DNA of 64,000 bases, taken from positions 1-64,000 of the forward strand of contig CP076354.1 of NCBI GenBank assembly GCA_018798825.1. Reading direction: 5' to 3'. Each line of letters opens with the position of its first letter. Within the stretch, counting starts at the first letter, position 1. The translations under genes and the position numbers were made by a program. Positions 40,924-49,479 of this stretch are shown here, piece after piece. The notes under the pieces were generated by a model, which made no database searches, was not told where the DNA came from, and saw only the letters and a program-made list of their open reading frames with translations. The DNA is from Ochrobactrum sp. BTU1. Its GTDB lineage: Bacteria; Pseudomonadota; Alphaproteobacteria; Rhizobiales; Rhizobiaceae.

Positions 40924-42891
40924 ATGTTTAGGAAAATACTGATTGCCAATCGCGGAGAAATCGCCTGTCGGGTCATTCGCACGGCGCGCCAATTGGGCAT
41001 TGCCACAGTCGCGATTTATTCCGACGCCGATGTCAACGCGCTTCATGTCGAAATGGCCGACGAGGCCGTCCGTGTCGGTCCTGCCGTTTCTGCGCAAAGC
41101 TATTTGAATGTCGAAGCGATCATAAAAGCGGCGAAGGATACGGGCGCAGAAGCCATCCATCCGGGCTACGGCTTTCTGTCGGAAAATGCCGGTTTTGTAG
41201 ATGCTGTCGAAGTGGCGGGCCTCACCTTCATTGGCCCATCGGCAAAAGCCATCCGCGCCATGGGGCTAAAAGATGCTGCCAAGGCGTTGATGGAGAAAGC
41301 CGGTGTCCCGGTCGTGCCCGGCTATCACGGCGATAATCAGGATGGCGATTTCCTCAAAAGCCAAGCCGATGCAATCGGCTATCCCGTGTTGATCAAGGCC
41401 CGCGCTGGCGGCGGCGGCAAAGGTATGCGCCGTGTCGATCAGGCGGCTGACTTTGCAGCGGCGCTGGACAGTGCGCGACGCGAGGCGGAAGCGTCGTTTG
41501 GCGATAGCGCTGTGCTAGTGGAAAAATACATGACCAAGCCGCGCCATATCGAGGTGCAGGTCTTTGGCGATAATTTTGGTAATGCGGTGCATCTTTTTGA
41601 GCGCGATTGCTCGTTGCAACGCCGCCATCAAAAGGTGATCGAGGAAGCGCCAGCGCCCGGCATGACGCCTGACATGCGCGCCGCGATGGGCGATGCAGCG
41701 GTGAAGGCCGCACAAGCCATTGGTTATTCCGGCGCAGGCACGGTGGAGTTTATCGCCGATGTGTCGGAAGGGCTGCGATCCGACCGATTCTTCTTCATGG
41801 AAATGAACACACGGCTACAGGTTGAGCATCCGGTGACGGAAGCAATAACCGGCCTTGATCTGGTCGAATGGCAATTGCGCGTGGCATCCGGCGAGGCCCT
41901 GCCGAAGCGTCAGGACGAGCTTTCCATAAACGGTTGGGCTTTCGAGGCGCGGCTTTATGCCGAAGACCCGGCGCGTGATTTTCTTCCCGCGACCGGCAAG
42001 CTTGCGCTGTTTGCAGCGCCTGAAAATGCGCGGGTGGATTCTGGTGTGCGAAGCGGCGATACCATCACACCGTTCTACGATCCGATGATTGCGAAGATTA
42101 TCACGCATGGCGCTACCCGTGACGAGGCGTTGAACCGGCTTGAGAGCGCCTTAAACAAAACCCGTATCGCCGGACTTGTCACCAATCGCCAGTTCCTGTC
42201 CGACCTTTGCAAGCTTGAAGCGTTTCGCTCGGGCGATGTTGATACGGGGCTTATTGCCCGCGAGTCGGCTGTTCTTTTCAGGGATGAACAACCTTCCGAG
42301 ATTGTATTTGCGCTGGCGGCACTCGGTGCGCTTGGTCTTCTGGATTTGCCACAAGAAGGCGATCCATGGGGCAGCCTGCGTGGGTTCCGCCTTTGGGGTG
42401 AGGCTTCACGCTTGGTTCTGCTTGATCATCATGGCGAACACCATGCTGTAAGCTTCACGACCAAAAACGACAGGCATTTCGGTTTTGCTTTTGGCGGTGT
42501 TGAAGTCCGCAATTACAAAAACGGTCTGGCTCGCTTTGCCGTTGATGGCCGCGTTGCGGAAGCTTCAGTCTCACGCAACGGCCATGACGTGACCGTGCAG
42601 TTCGAAGGCCGCGACACCATATTTCATTATGTTGAGTCTATCGGCGCAGAGGAGGAGGCTTCGAGCGAAAGCCGCATTCTGTCGCCAATGCCGGGACTTG
42701 TACGACTGGTTTCCGTCGCGGAAGGTGCCAGCGTCGCCAAAGGCGACCGGCTTGTGACGATGGAAGCGATGAAGATGGAGCTTTCACTGACTGCGCCGCG
42801 TGATGGCAAGGTCGCATCTGTGAGCGTCGCGGCTGGCGATCAGGTCAATGAAGGCGCGCTACTGGTCGAACTGGAGGAAGAACATGGCTGA
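40924..42891 (+). CDS. mccA: Methylcrotonyl-CoA carboxylase alpha subunit (biotin carboxylase/carrier)
   Basis: 655 aa. N-terminal biotin carboxylase domain (ANRGEIACRVIRTARQLGIA; ATP-grasp GGGGKGMR; EMNTRLQVEHPVTE), a middle domain that bridges to the beta subunit, and a C-terminal biotinyl domain with the biotinylated Lys in MEAMKMELSLTAP. Together with mccB it makes 3-methylglutaconyl-CoA. The downstream HMG-CoA lyase starts inside its last codons. Confidence 0.94.
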   Translation: MFRKILIANRGEIACRVIRTARQLGIATVAIYSDADVNALHVEMADEAVRVGPAVSAQSYLNVEAIIKAAKDTGAEAIHPGYGFLSENAGFVDAVEVAGLTFIGPSAKAIRAMGLKDAAKALMEKAGVPVVPGYHGDNQDGDFLKSQADAIGYPVLIKARAGGGGKGMRRVDQAADFAAALDSARREAEASFGDSAVLVEKYMTKPRHIEVQVFGDNFGNAVHLFERDCSLQRRHQKVIEEAPAPGMTPDMRAAMGDAAVKAAQAIGYSGAGTVEFIADVSEGLRSDRFFFMEMNTRLQVEHPVTEAITGLDLVEWQLRVASGEALPKRQDELSINGWAFEARLYAEDPARDFLPATGKLALFAAPENARVDSGVRSGDTITPFYDPMIAKIITHGATRDEALNRLESALNKTRIAGLVTNRQFLSDLCKLEAFRSGDVDTGLIARESAVLFRDEQPSEIVFALAALGALGLLDLPQEGDPWGSLRGFRLWGEASRLVLLDHHGEHHAVSFTTKNDRHFGFAFGGVEVRNYKNGLARFAVDGRVAEASVSRNGHDVTVQFEGRDTIFHYVESIGAEEEASSESRILSPMPGLVRLVSVAEGASVAKGDRLVTMEAMKMELSLTAPRDGKVASVSVAAGDQVNEGALLVELEEEHG

Positions 42892-43747
42892 ACACGTTGA
42901 GATCGTCGAAATGGCTGCGCGTGACGGCCTGCAAAACGAGAAGCGTTTTGTACCAACAGCTGAAAAGATTGCACTGATCGACCGTCTGTCCGATTGTGGC
43001 TATTCCCGCATCGAGACGACCAGTTTTGTCAGCCCCCGATGGGTGCCGCAACTTTCCGATGCTACTGAAGTTATGGCCGGTATCCGCCGTGCCGACAGTG
43101 TGCGCTATTCGGTGCTCGTGCCAAATATGAAGGGCTATGAGCTCGCGGCGAGCGCCAATGTCGATGAGATTGCGGTGTTCATTTCGGCTTCTGAAGGTTT
43201 TTCCAAAGCCAATATCAACTGCACTATTGCAGAGAGCATTGAGCGGCTTGCGCCAGTGATTGGCGCGGCCATCAATGACGGGCTGGCCATTCGCGGCTAT
43301 GTCAGCTGCGTTGTCGAATGCCCCTATGATGGATCGACCGCGCCGCAGGCGGTTGCCGATGTTACGGAACAGCTCTTTTCGCTTGGCTGTCACGAAGTGA
43401 GCCTTGGTGACACGATTGGGCGTGGTACACCCGAAACTGTGAGCGCCATGCTGGATGCAGTCTTGAACGTGGCACCAGCGCATAGTCTTGCAGGTCATTA
43501 TCACGACACCAATGGACGGGCGCTCGACAATATTCAGATCAGCCTTGAAAGAGGGTTGAGGGTGTTCGATGCATCAGTCGGCGGGCTTGGTGGCTGTCCA
43601 TTTGCACCGGGTGCCAAAGGCAATGTCGATACTGTGGCAGTCGTGGAAATGCTGCACCGCCTTGGCTTTGAAACAGGTCTTGATATTGAAAAGCTGAGAT
43701 CAGCAGCTTTGTTTGCGCAAGCACTCCGTCAGGATAAAGCGGCATGA
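42884..43747 (+). CDS. Hydroxymethylglutaryl-CoA lyase
   Basis: Cleaves HMG-CoA to acetyl-CoA and acetoacetate. 287 aa TIM-barrel (DRE-TIM family). MAARDGLQNEKRFVPTAEKI holds the catalytic DGLQNE motif, GHYHDTNGRALDN the metal ligands, and VGGLGGCPFAPGAKGNVDT the signature with the catalytic Cys. The frame is open from 42848, but ATG 42884 (MAEHVEIVEMA) is the conserved start and overlaps mccA by 8 bases. The product acetoacetate feeds the ligase at 36003. Confidence 0.94.
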   Translation: MAEHVEIVEMAARDGLQNEKRFVPTAEKIALIDRLSDCGYSRIETTSFVSPRWVPQLSDATEVMAGIRRADSVRYSVLVPNMKGYELAASANVDEIAVFISASEGFSKANINCTIAESIERLAPVIGAAINDGLAIRGYVSCVVECPYDGSTAPQAVADVTEQLFSLGCHEVSLGDTIGRGTPETVSAMLDAVLNVAPAHSLAGHYHDTNGRALDNIQISLERGLRVFDASVGGLGGCPFAPGAKGNVDTVAVVEMLHRLGFETGLDIEKLRSAALFAQALRQDKAA

Positions 43748-44538
43748 CAGAGCTTGAAACTATCCGGATTGCTACTGACGAGCGTGGCGTTGCTACGCTA
43801 ACGCTCAACCGGCCTACGCAGCATAATGCGCTGTCCGGTCTTATGATTGATGAGCTTCTGACTGCCACGCTTCGATTAGCAAATGATGATGCGGTGCGTA
43901 TCGTAGTGTTAACCGGCAGCGGCACCAGCTTTTGTGCTGGCGGTGATCTTGGCTGGATGCGAGAGCAGATAAACGCGCCCCGCACACAACGTATTGAAGC
44001 GGCGCGCAAGCTTGCGTTGATGCTCAAAGCATTGCGCGATCTGCCGAAACCTCTTATCGGACGCGTGAATGGGCAGGCCTATGGTGGTGGTGTTGGGCTG
44101 ATTAGCGTTTGTGATGCGGCGATTGGTGTTTCTGATGCGCGTTTTGGGCTGACGGAAACCAAGCTCGGTCTGATCCCGGCAACCATCAGTCCCTATGTGG
44201 TGGCGCGTATCGGTCAGGCTCATGCACTGAGATCCTTCACCTCGGCACGATTGTTTGATGCAAACGAAGCAAAGCATATTGGATTGCTGCATCAGGTGGT
44301 CGAAGCCGAGCAACTCGATGCGTCTGTAAAGTCCGAGATCAGGCCGTATTTTTCCACTGCCCCGGCAGCGGTTGCTGCCTCAAAGCGGCTGGTTCATGCG
44401 CTGGGCAGTCCGATAGACGAGGCCGTCATCGAAATGACGCTCACCCGCCTTGCTGATACATGGGAAACGCCAGAGGCCGCAGAGGGAATTGCGGCCTTTT
44501 TTGCAAAGCAATCACCATCATGGAGGAGAGGAGGATAG
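43744..44538 (+). CDS. Methylglutaconyl-CoA hydratase (enoyl-CoA hydratase family)
   Basis: 264-aa crotonase-family enzyme; by context it hydrates 3-methylglutaconyl-CoA to HMG-CoA. Oxyanion-hole motif SGTSFCAGGDLGWMREQIN, then GQAYGGGVGLISVCDAAI and the Glu-bearing GLTETKLGLIPATISPYV. Function is inferred from position between HMG-CoA lyase and the cluster end; crotonase sequence alone would not fix it. Its ATG overlaps the lyase stop (ATGA). Confidence 0.88.
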   Translation: MTELETIRIATDERGVATLTLNRPTQHNALSGLMIDELLTATLRLANDDAVRIVVLTGSGTSFCAGGDLGWMREQINAPRTQRIEAARKLALMLKALRDLPKPLIGRVNGQAYGGGVGLISVCDAAIGVSDARFGLTETKLGLIPATISPYVVARIGQAHALRSFTSARLFDANEAKHIGLLHQVVEAEQLDASVKSEIRPYFSTAPAAVAASKRLVHALGSPIDEAVIEMTLTRLADTWETPEAAEGIAAFFAKQSPSWRRGG

Positions 44539-44870
44539 GCATTTAATGGGAGGCCGATTTTCGTTGTAGTTGCGGGCACTTGGCCCCTTGCAATCGGAAG
44601 CCGGAAATGCATTCTTATTACATCATGAAAGCTCGCTCCCGTTCTGGAGCATGATTCCGAAAGAGCAGGTGCAATTTCGGATAATATTATGGCTCTGGCA
44701 CCTTAAATGGATGATGGCGCGGCGTGCTTTTAGATTAACCCTTTGAGATCATACGATGGAAAAAAGGGAGGGCCCGGCATTTCGGCAGCGCAATCGCGCT
44801 GAGATTTGACCGGCATGGGTTGTCTGAGGTCATCGATGAAAAAGCGAGACCTCGCCAAAGGAGAAAAAGA
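44539..44870. other. Intergenic region before Liv-type binding protein
   Basis: 332 bases. It contains a degenerate palindromic repeat (44647-44695) and the leader of the binding-protein gene, with GGAGAAAAAGA before its ATG. I saw no terminator directly after the hydratase gene and no other coding frame. Confidence 0.6.
44647..44695. repeat. Degenerate rhizobial palindromic element
   Basis: GAGCATGATTCCGAAA (44647-44662) faces TTTCGGATAATATTATGGCTC (44675-44695); inner CCGAAA/TTTCGG and outer GAGC/GCTC arms pair. It resembles the GAGCATGATCCCGAAAA...TTTTCGG... elements common in Rhizobiales, with several mismatches. Confidence 0.5.
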
Positions 44871-45977
44871 ATGAATCTGAAACTGCTTTCCAGCGTGGCT
44901 TTTGCCGCAACACTTGGCTTTGCCGGTGCCGCTTATGCAGATATCACGATCGGTGTTATTGCACCGCTGACAGGTCCGGTTGCGGCCTATGGTGATCAGG
45001 TTAAGAAGGGCGCGGAAACCGCCGTTGAAGTCATCAATGCAAAGGGCGGCATCAAAGGCGAAAAGATCGTCTTGAAGTTTGCTGACGACGCAGGTGAACC
45101 AAAGCAGGGTGTTTCGGCAGCGAACCAGATCGTTGGCGATGGCATCAAGTTCGTGGTTGGTCCGGTTACGACCGGCGTCGCAATTCCTGTTTCTGATGTT
45201 CTTTCGGAAAATGGCGTTCTGATGGTTACGCCAACCGCAACCGGTCCAGATCTGACCGCGCGCGGTCTGGAAAATGTGTTCCGCACCTGCGGCCGCGATG
45301 ACCAGCAGGCTGACGTCATGGCTGCTTACTTCTTGAAGAACTTCAAAGACAAGAAAGTCGCAATCGTTCATGACAAGGGCGCATACGGCAAAGGTCTTGC
45401 AGATTCCTTCAAGGCTGCAATCAACAAAGACGGCATCACTGAAGTTCAATATGATTCGGTTACACCTGGTGACAAGGATTTCAGCGCGCTCGTTTCCAAG
45501 CTGAAAGCCGCAGGCACTGAAATCGTTTATTTCGGTGGCTATCATGGTGAAGGCGGCCTTCTTTCCCGTCAGCTGCATGATGCGGGCCTCAAGGCTCTCA
45601 TCCTTGGCGGCGAAGGCTTGTCCAACACCGAATATTGGGCAATCGGCGGCACCAATGCTGAAGGCACGCTCTTCACCAACGCTGTTGACGCGACGAAGAA
45701 CCCAGCTTCCAAGGAAGCCGTCGATGCACTGACGGCTAAGAAAATCCCGGTCGAAGCATTCACCATGAATGCATATGCCGCTGTCCAGGTTCTCGCGAGT
45801 GGTATTGAACGCGCTGGTACGACGGATGATTCTGCCGCCGTTGCGAAGACCCTCCGCGACGGTCAGCCAATCGATACCGTTATTGGTAAGCTGACATATG
45901 GCGAAACGGGTGATCTGTCGTCACCAAGCTTCGACGTGTTCAAGTGGTCGGATGGCAAGATCGTCGGTCTCGATTAA
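44871..45977 (+). CDS. Branched-chain amino acid ABC transporter substrate-binding protein (LivJ/LivK family)
   Basis: 368-aa periplasmic Leu/Ile/Val-binding-type protein. Sec signal peptide [20 protein letters not shown] precedes mature [20 protein letters not shown]. Two-lobed periplasmic fold motifs include [20 protein letters not shown] and [16 protein letters not shown]. No permease or ATPase genes are adjacent, so it must serve a transporter encoded elsewhere. Being next to leucine-catabolism genes fits uptake of branched-chain amino acids. The start is ATG 44871 (good AAAGGAGAAA site), not the open frame from 44820. Strong terminator after. Confidence 0.93.
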   Translation: MNLKLLSSVAFAATLGFAGAAYADITIGVIAPLTGPVAAYGDQVKKGAETAVEVINAKGGIKGEKIVLKFADDAGEPKQGVSAANQIVGDGIKFVVGPVTTGVAIPVSDVLSENGVLMVTPTATGPDLTARGLENVFRTCGRDDQQADVMAAYFLKNFKDKKVAIVHDKGAYGKGLADSFKAAINKDGITEVQYDSVTPGDKDFSALVSKLKAAGTEIVYFGGYHGEGGLLSRQLHDAGLKALILGGEGLSNTEYWAIGGTNAEGTLFTNAVDATKNPASKEAVDALTAKKIPVEAFTMNAYAAVQVLASGIERAGTTDDSAAVAKTLRDGQPIDTVIGKLTYGETGDLSSPSFDVFKWSDGKIVGLD

Positions 45978-45998
45978 TTGCTGATTTAAAGTAAGTGA

Positions 45999-46028
45999 AA
46001 CGCCGGGGTTTTATCCCCGGCGTTTTTG
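45999..46028 (+). terminator. Intrinsic terminator after Liv-type binding protein
   Basis: AACGCCGGGG (45999-46008), TTTTAT, CCCCGGCGTT (46015-46024), then TTTG. It lies between the binding-protein gene and the convergent phosphatase gene. Confidence 0.85.
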
Positions 46029-46054
46029 TTTCAGACGAAAGAATTGCTGCAGAA

Positions 46055-46648
46055 TTACGAGTTCGGAAAGCCAAGCTCGGCTTCGATGGCCTCAAAAGTT
46101 TCTTCCATCGCATAGGTTGGGCTGAAGGGAATTCCGAAATGGCCATAAGCGATTGACATTTGCCCTTCGGCCCTGCGTTCGCCACCTTTGGCTACGGCGG
46201 CGACATAAAGTGCTGCGGCAAGACCCGTTCGGTCTGATCCAGCTTTGCAATGAATGAGAATTGGCTTTTCAGCAGTCTGCATGAGTGCAATCAGCTCGCG
46301 TGTCCGCTCTGGCGTCAGCTGGCGACTGGACGACATCGCATAGTTCGTGAGCTTGATGCCAAGAGCGCTGGAAGTTGTAACTTCGTCGTCATACCATTTC
46401 GCGCCAGGCTCTGCGCCGCGCAGGTTGATGATTGTTTTAATACCATCAAGCTCTTTTAATTTAGCGATGCGAGACGGATCGGGTTGGTTGGATCGATATG
46501 CCTGCCCCGCTATAATCGTATGGATATTACCTTTGTATTGAATCGTAAAAAGATAGCCGCCCAAGAAGCTAGCGCCGATTAAGCCGCTGACACTTAGTAT
46601 TGGGACGTGGTTGAGCGAGAAATTGGCGTATCTTTTGAAGAAGTTCAT
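46055..46648 (-). CDS. Membrane-anchored dual-specificity/tyrosine phosphatase-like protein
   Basis: 197 aa. An N-terminal hydrophobic segment (ILSVSGLIGASFLGGYLFTI, about residues 18-37) anchors it, with the catalytic part probably periplasmic. The active-site loop ILIHCKAGSDRTGLAAALYV carries the CX5R motif (Cys and Arg of HCKAGSDRTG). A conserved INLRGAEPG is typical of bacterial DSP-like phosphatases. Substrate unknown. The upstream 270 bases are AT-rich. Confidence 0.85.
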   Translation of the reverse strand: MNFFKRYANFSLNHVPILSVSGLIGASFLGGYLFTIQYKGNIHTIIAGQAYRSNQPDPSRIAKLKELDGIKTIINLRGAEPGAKWYDDEVTTSSALGIKLTNYAMSSSRQLTPERTRELIALMQTAEKPILIHCKAGSDRTGLAAALYVAAVAKGGERRAEGQMSIAYGHFGIPFSPTYAMEETFEAIEAELGFPNS

Positions 46649-46922
46649 GTTTTTCTTTAAAAGAGGATTGTTGAATGAAGCATTTTTTCATTTATTCTTT
46701 GATTTAGATTTTTATGTAGTTATATTGAGGCTTAATATTGTTCGTTGAGAATATATGTTTGATTTTTGTCTGAGTTATCAGGGTTGACCCGATCGGACAT
46801 TTGCTCGCTATAGCTTGAAGAATTTCAGTTTTAGCTCAAATGATCGTCAACAGGTAAGCTTCGGTTAACCATAAGCGTTTAGTGTATATGTATCAAAATG
46901 GGGCAATTAGCGGAGCAGGTTT
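46649..46922. other. AT-rich intergenic region
   Basis: 274 bases separating divergent phosphatase and small-protein genes, very A/T-rich between 46670 and 46760. No gene or strong dyad found; presumably holds two divergent promoters. Confidence 0.5.
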
Positions 46923-47123
46923 ATGCAGCGCTATAGATTTGACGATAAAAGAGTTCTGATCGAAGCAATCGTTGAGCTTCTCAATAGAGGTGTGGAGCCG
47001 GATGAGCTTGATCTTGTATTAAGCCGTATTGGGCCGGTTGATCTTGATCTCATGCAGCAATGCCTGATCGAAGTCTGGAATTATAACCATCCAGAACCGA
47101 TCGAAACACCGATGGCGGCTTAA
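46923..47123 (+). CDS. Small conserved-looking protein of unknown function (66 aa)
   Basis: 66 aa, acidic, mostly helical by appearance (RVLIEAIVELLNRGVEPDEL; DLDLMQQCLIEVWNYN). A good ribosome site GGAGCAGG lies 4-5 bases upstream. No signal peptide, membrane segment or known motif recognised. Codon choice resembles the neighbours, and it is the only open frame in the region, so it is probably real; function unknown. Confidence 0.6.
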   Translation: MQRYRFDDKRVLIEAIVELLNRGVEPDELDLVLSRIGPVDLDLMQQCLIEVWNYNHPEPIETPMAA

Positions 47124-47282
47124 TCGGCATCTTTGATTGTGAAATCCACTCTTGGTGTACGGCGGTAAGGTTCCCTGAGAGTGTCACAATCTTGAAATGC
47201 TCGGCTGCTATATCCATATTGTATCGGGAATTCATTTGGTGATGTGACCACGGATGTACTGGCGCAACCTAAATGAGAGCGG

Positions 47283-47308
47283 AAGGTCGGGTTCACCCCG
47301 GCCTTTTT
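47283..47308 (+). terminator. Intrinsic terminator downstream of 66-aa gene
   Basis: AAGGTCGGG (47283-47291) pairs with CCCCGGCCTT (47296-47305), one G-T pair, followed by TTTCGTTTTT. It is 160 bases past the 66-aa gene stop. Confidence 0.65.
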
Positions 47309-47363
47309 CGTTTTTGGCTGTTAATGAATTCTTGCGATGATAATTATTCCCGACATGCAATAT

Positions 47364-47520
47364 TTATCCTGCAGCGGCTCCAGTTAAGACTGAATCGTTG
47401 GGGCTGCTGTAACTGTTTGTTTTTACGCATTTTCCGACGCATCGCAGCAGGAAAAGAAATCAGTCCGGCGAACTGATTTCCCAGCGGAGACGCTTCGCAC
47501 TTTTGCTGGAAATGCTATAA
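47364..47520 (-). repeat. Long dispersed repeat, copy with internal insertion
   Basis: On the minus strand it reads ATTTCCAGCAAAAGTGCGAA...GCGTAAAAACAAACAGTTACAGC...CTGGAGCCGCTG, matching 54683-54786 on the plus strand in all three blocks. Relative to that copy it has about 45 extra bases after GCGAAGCG, containing the perfect hairpin AAATCAGT-CCGGCGA-ACTGATTT (47457-47479). Confidence 0.75.
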
Positions 47521-47598
47521 GTCTCGGAAGACCGGTTTGGCGCGGGTGTTAACCCAAGCTAGTATTAATTCGACGTTATCACAGCACGGATTTTCATC

Positions 47599-47907
47599 AT
47601 GATACGCCATATAGTTCTTGTTAAATTCAAAGCCGAACTCGATAGCGCGAGCATTGAGGCTGCTTTGAATGCAGTTGTCGCTCTGAAAGATAAAATTGAG
47701 GGCATCATTGCCGTAAGTGTTGGTGATAACAACAGTCCGGAAAATCTGGAAAAAGGCTTTCGCCACGGCTTTGTTGTGGACTTTGTGGACTCGGCTGCGC
47801 GCGACGCTTATCTGCCCCACCCAGAGCACGCGAAAGTCGGAAAAGCGCTGGTCGAAGCCGCAGAAGGCGGCCTTGCTGGGATTTTGGTTTTCGATTACAC
47901 CTTTTGA
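47599..47907 (+). CDS. Dabb (stress-responsive A/B barrel) protein
   Basis: 102-aa ferredoxin-like dimeric barrel domain. N-terminal MIRHIVLVKFKAEL and C-terminal region FVVDFVDSAARDAYLPHPEH with AKVGKAL are classic Dabb motifs. Functions in the family are mostly unknown (some are cyclases or stress-induced in plants). It ends five bases before the convergent molybdopterin-binding gene. Confidence 0.85.
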   Translation: MIRHIVLVKFKAELDSASIEAALNAVVALKDKIEGIIAVSVGDNNSPENLEKGFRHGFVVDFVDSAARDAYLPHPEHAKVGKALVEAAEGGLAGILVFDYTF

Positions 47908-47912
47908 TCGTT

Positions 47913-48878
47913 TTAAAGCAGAAGTCCACCGACGCCCATTCGTGCAAGGGCGTCTGAATCAAGTGCTAAGCCAGCCATTAATCTGTCTAGCACTTGGTCG
48001 AGACTATTCTCACGCGCACTTCGAGCTGTTCCCGGCGCCACGATGATGTACTTTCCGTTGAGCTTTCCGAGCGAGAGTAGATTGCCGGGATCAACGGGAA
48101 TACCGATACGGAGGATTTCTCCTCCTGCCTGAACGATGGACCTCGGCACAATATCGATCTCGTCCGCAACCGCGGAAGCACTGAAAATAATCAGCAGATC
48201 GCAACTGGTGCTCAGCTCACTTATGGCCTTAGACAAGGGAGCTATTTCGTGTGCTACACGCGTCTCCGCTATCACCGAGCCGCAATTGTGTTGCACGCGC
48301 TTCGTAATCAATTCGTGGGTTTTATCGAGCACAGTTTCGCGAACGGAAGGAAGTCGTGACTGAATGACGCCGAGTCTCGTTTTCTCAAACGAATGAACCT
48401 TGAGAACCTGTTTTGTCTCGAGGACTGTGCGAATATTTCCAATAAGAGAGCCTGGAACGGCAAACGGAATGATTTTGACGGTTGCAACCATTTGCCCACT
48501 TTCAACACGGCTAAGATTGTTCAACGTGGCCACTGATATCCTCGGGTCGAGCAAGTTAATTGTATCGATGCCAGCAACATCAACACTAAACAAACCGTTG
48601 CTGCGGGCAAAGAGATTGACACGGCCGGTTGTGGCAGGGCCTGCCTCAATCATATCTTCAATCAGGCTTTGCCCTATTACGAGGGCTGCTTCATCTTCGC
48701 CAATATCATTGGGTTCCAGTCGAGCGGCAACAACGCGGTTGATTCCCGCCCGTTTCAAAGCTTCGATGTGATTTTCGGTCAGCAAGGTGCCTTTGCGAAC
48801 ACTCTCCGCCTTCGTCACCAGCGTATAAGCCAGTATTGCACCCTCTGCCTCGTCAATCGCCCACTCAGCGAAAATCAT
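47913..48878 (-). CDS. Molybdopterin-binding protein (MoCF/MoeA-like domain)
   Basis: 321 aa. N-terminal part EAEGAILAYTLVTKAESVRK with KGTLLTENHIEALKRAGI resembles a MoeA-like N domain; the C-terminal half has the MoCF-type fold with DLLIIFSASAVADEIDIVP and SLGKLNGKYIIVAPGTARSA. In many alphaproteobacteria this module is fused to a MobA-like nucleotidyltransferase (about 530 aa); here the chain stops at GVGGLLL, just where that domain would begin, and nothing follows on this strand. It may be a stand-alone form or a shortened one. Linked to molybdenum-cofactor handling, exact role unknown. Confidence 0.8.
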   Translation of the reverse strand: MIFAEWAIDEAEGAILAYTLVTKAESVRKGTLLTENHIEALKRAGINRVVAARLEPNDIGEDEAALVIGQSLIEDMIEAGPATTGRVNLFARSNGLFSVDVAGIDTINLLDPRISVATLNNLSRVESGQMVATVKIIPFAVPGSLIGNIRTVLETKQVLKVHSFEKTRLGVIQSRLPSVRETVLDKTHELITKRVQHNCGSVIAETRVAHEIAPLSKAISELSTSCDLLIIFSASAVADEIDIVPRSIVQAGGEILRIGIPVDPGNLLSLGKLNGKYIIVAPGTARSARENSLDQVLDRLMAGLALDSDALARMGVGGLLL

Positions 48879-49479
48879 GAACGTATCTCTTGGTCGCTAT
48901 TTCATGAAAGTTGCCCGGTAATGTCAGAACTCTTATCTAAAATGAGATCGTTAAGAAACGACCGGTATTCGCAACGATGGAGTTTATCTCTTTCAGAAAA
49001 CGAATACTTTCCCAGATAGAAGCTGTAAAGCTGATGTGGGTTGAGAGTCTTTCCGCGCGGTTGCGTTGACATTTAACAAAATATACGTCTCTATCAGGTC
49101 GGATTTATTATTAGTTTTTATTTTTTTATTTAAGTAAATTAAAATTTAGATGCGTACTAGTGTCGAATTTTTAATTATTGATTTCTATTTACGTTAGTAA
49201 ATTTCTATCACGATTAGGTTATTTTTCTTTTTTTATTTATCCGTTTTAGAAAAGATCATGACTTATGGCTAACTTACGGCAAACTATATCAATTTTGTCG
49301 TTCTCCGAGTCATTTCTGACTCATGTGGCGTGTCCGGCCGCGACATTTCGAACCAGTACATTTTGCTCCAGGCAGGTGACAAACGGAATTATTCGTTATA
49401 ACGGTTCCTTTGGAATTTTCAGAATTTACCGAAAACTAGGAAATGACGCATGCGCCGGAGCTGAAGCTCTGCGCGCAGG
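48879..49479. other. AT-rich leader upstream of cyoA
   Basis: 601 bases. From about 49080 to 49260 it is strikingly A/T-rich, far below the surrounding composition. TTGACA occurs at 49066-49071 but no well-spaced -10 element was found. A short open frame 49265-49495 overlaps cyoA and has no domain; I consider it spurious. This is probably a long regulatory leader for the oxidase operon. Confidence 0.5.

Larger units (their letters stand above)
47124..47598. other. Intergenic region with terminator and large repeat
   Basis: 475 bases. 47124-47282 contains no recognisable gene; a terminator-like stem ends at 47308; 47364-47520 is a long inverted-repeat element. The segment 47124-47308 could be the 3' UTR of the 66-aa gene or a small RNA. 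Confidence 0.5.
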
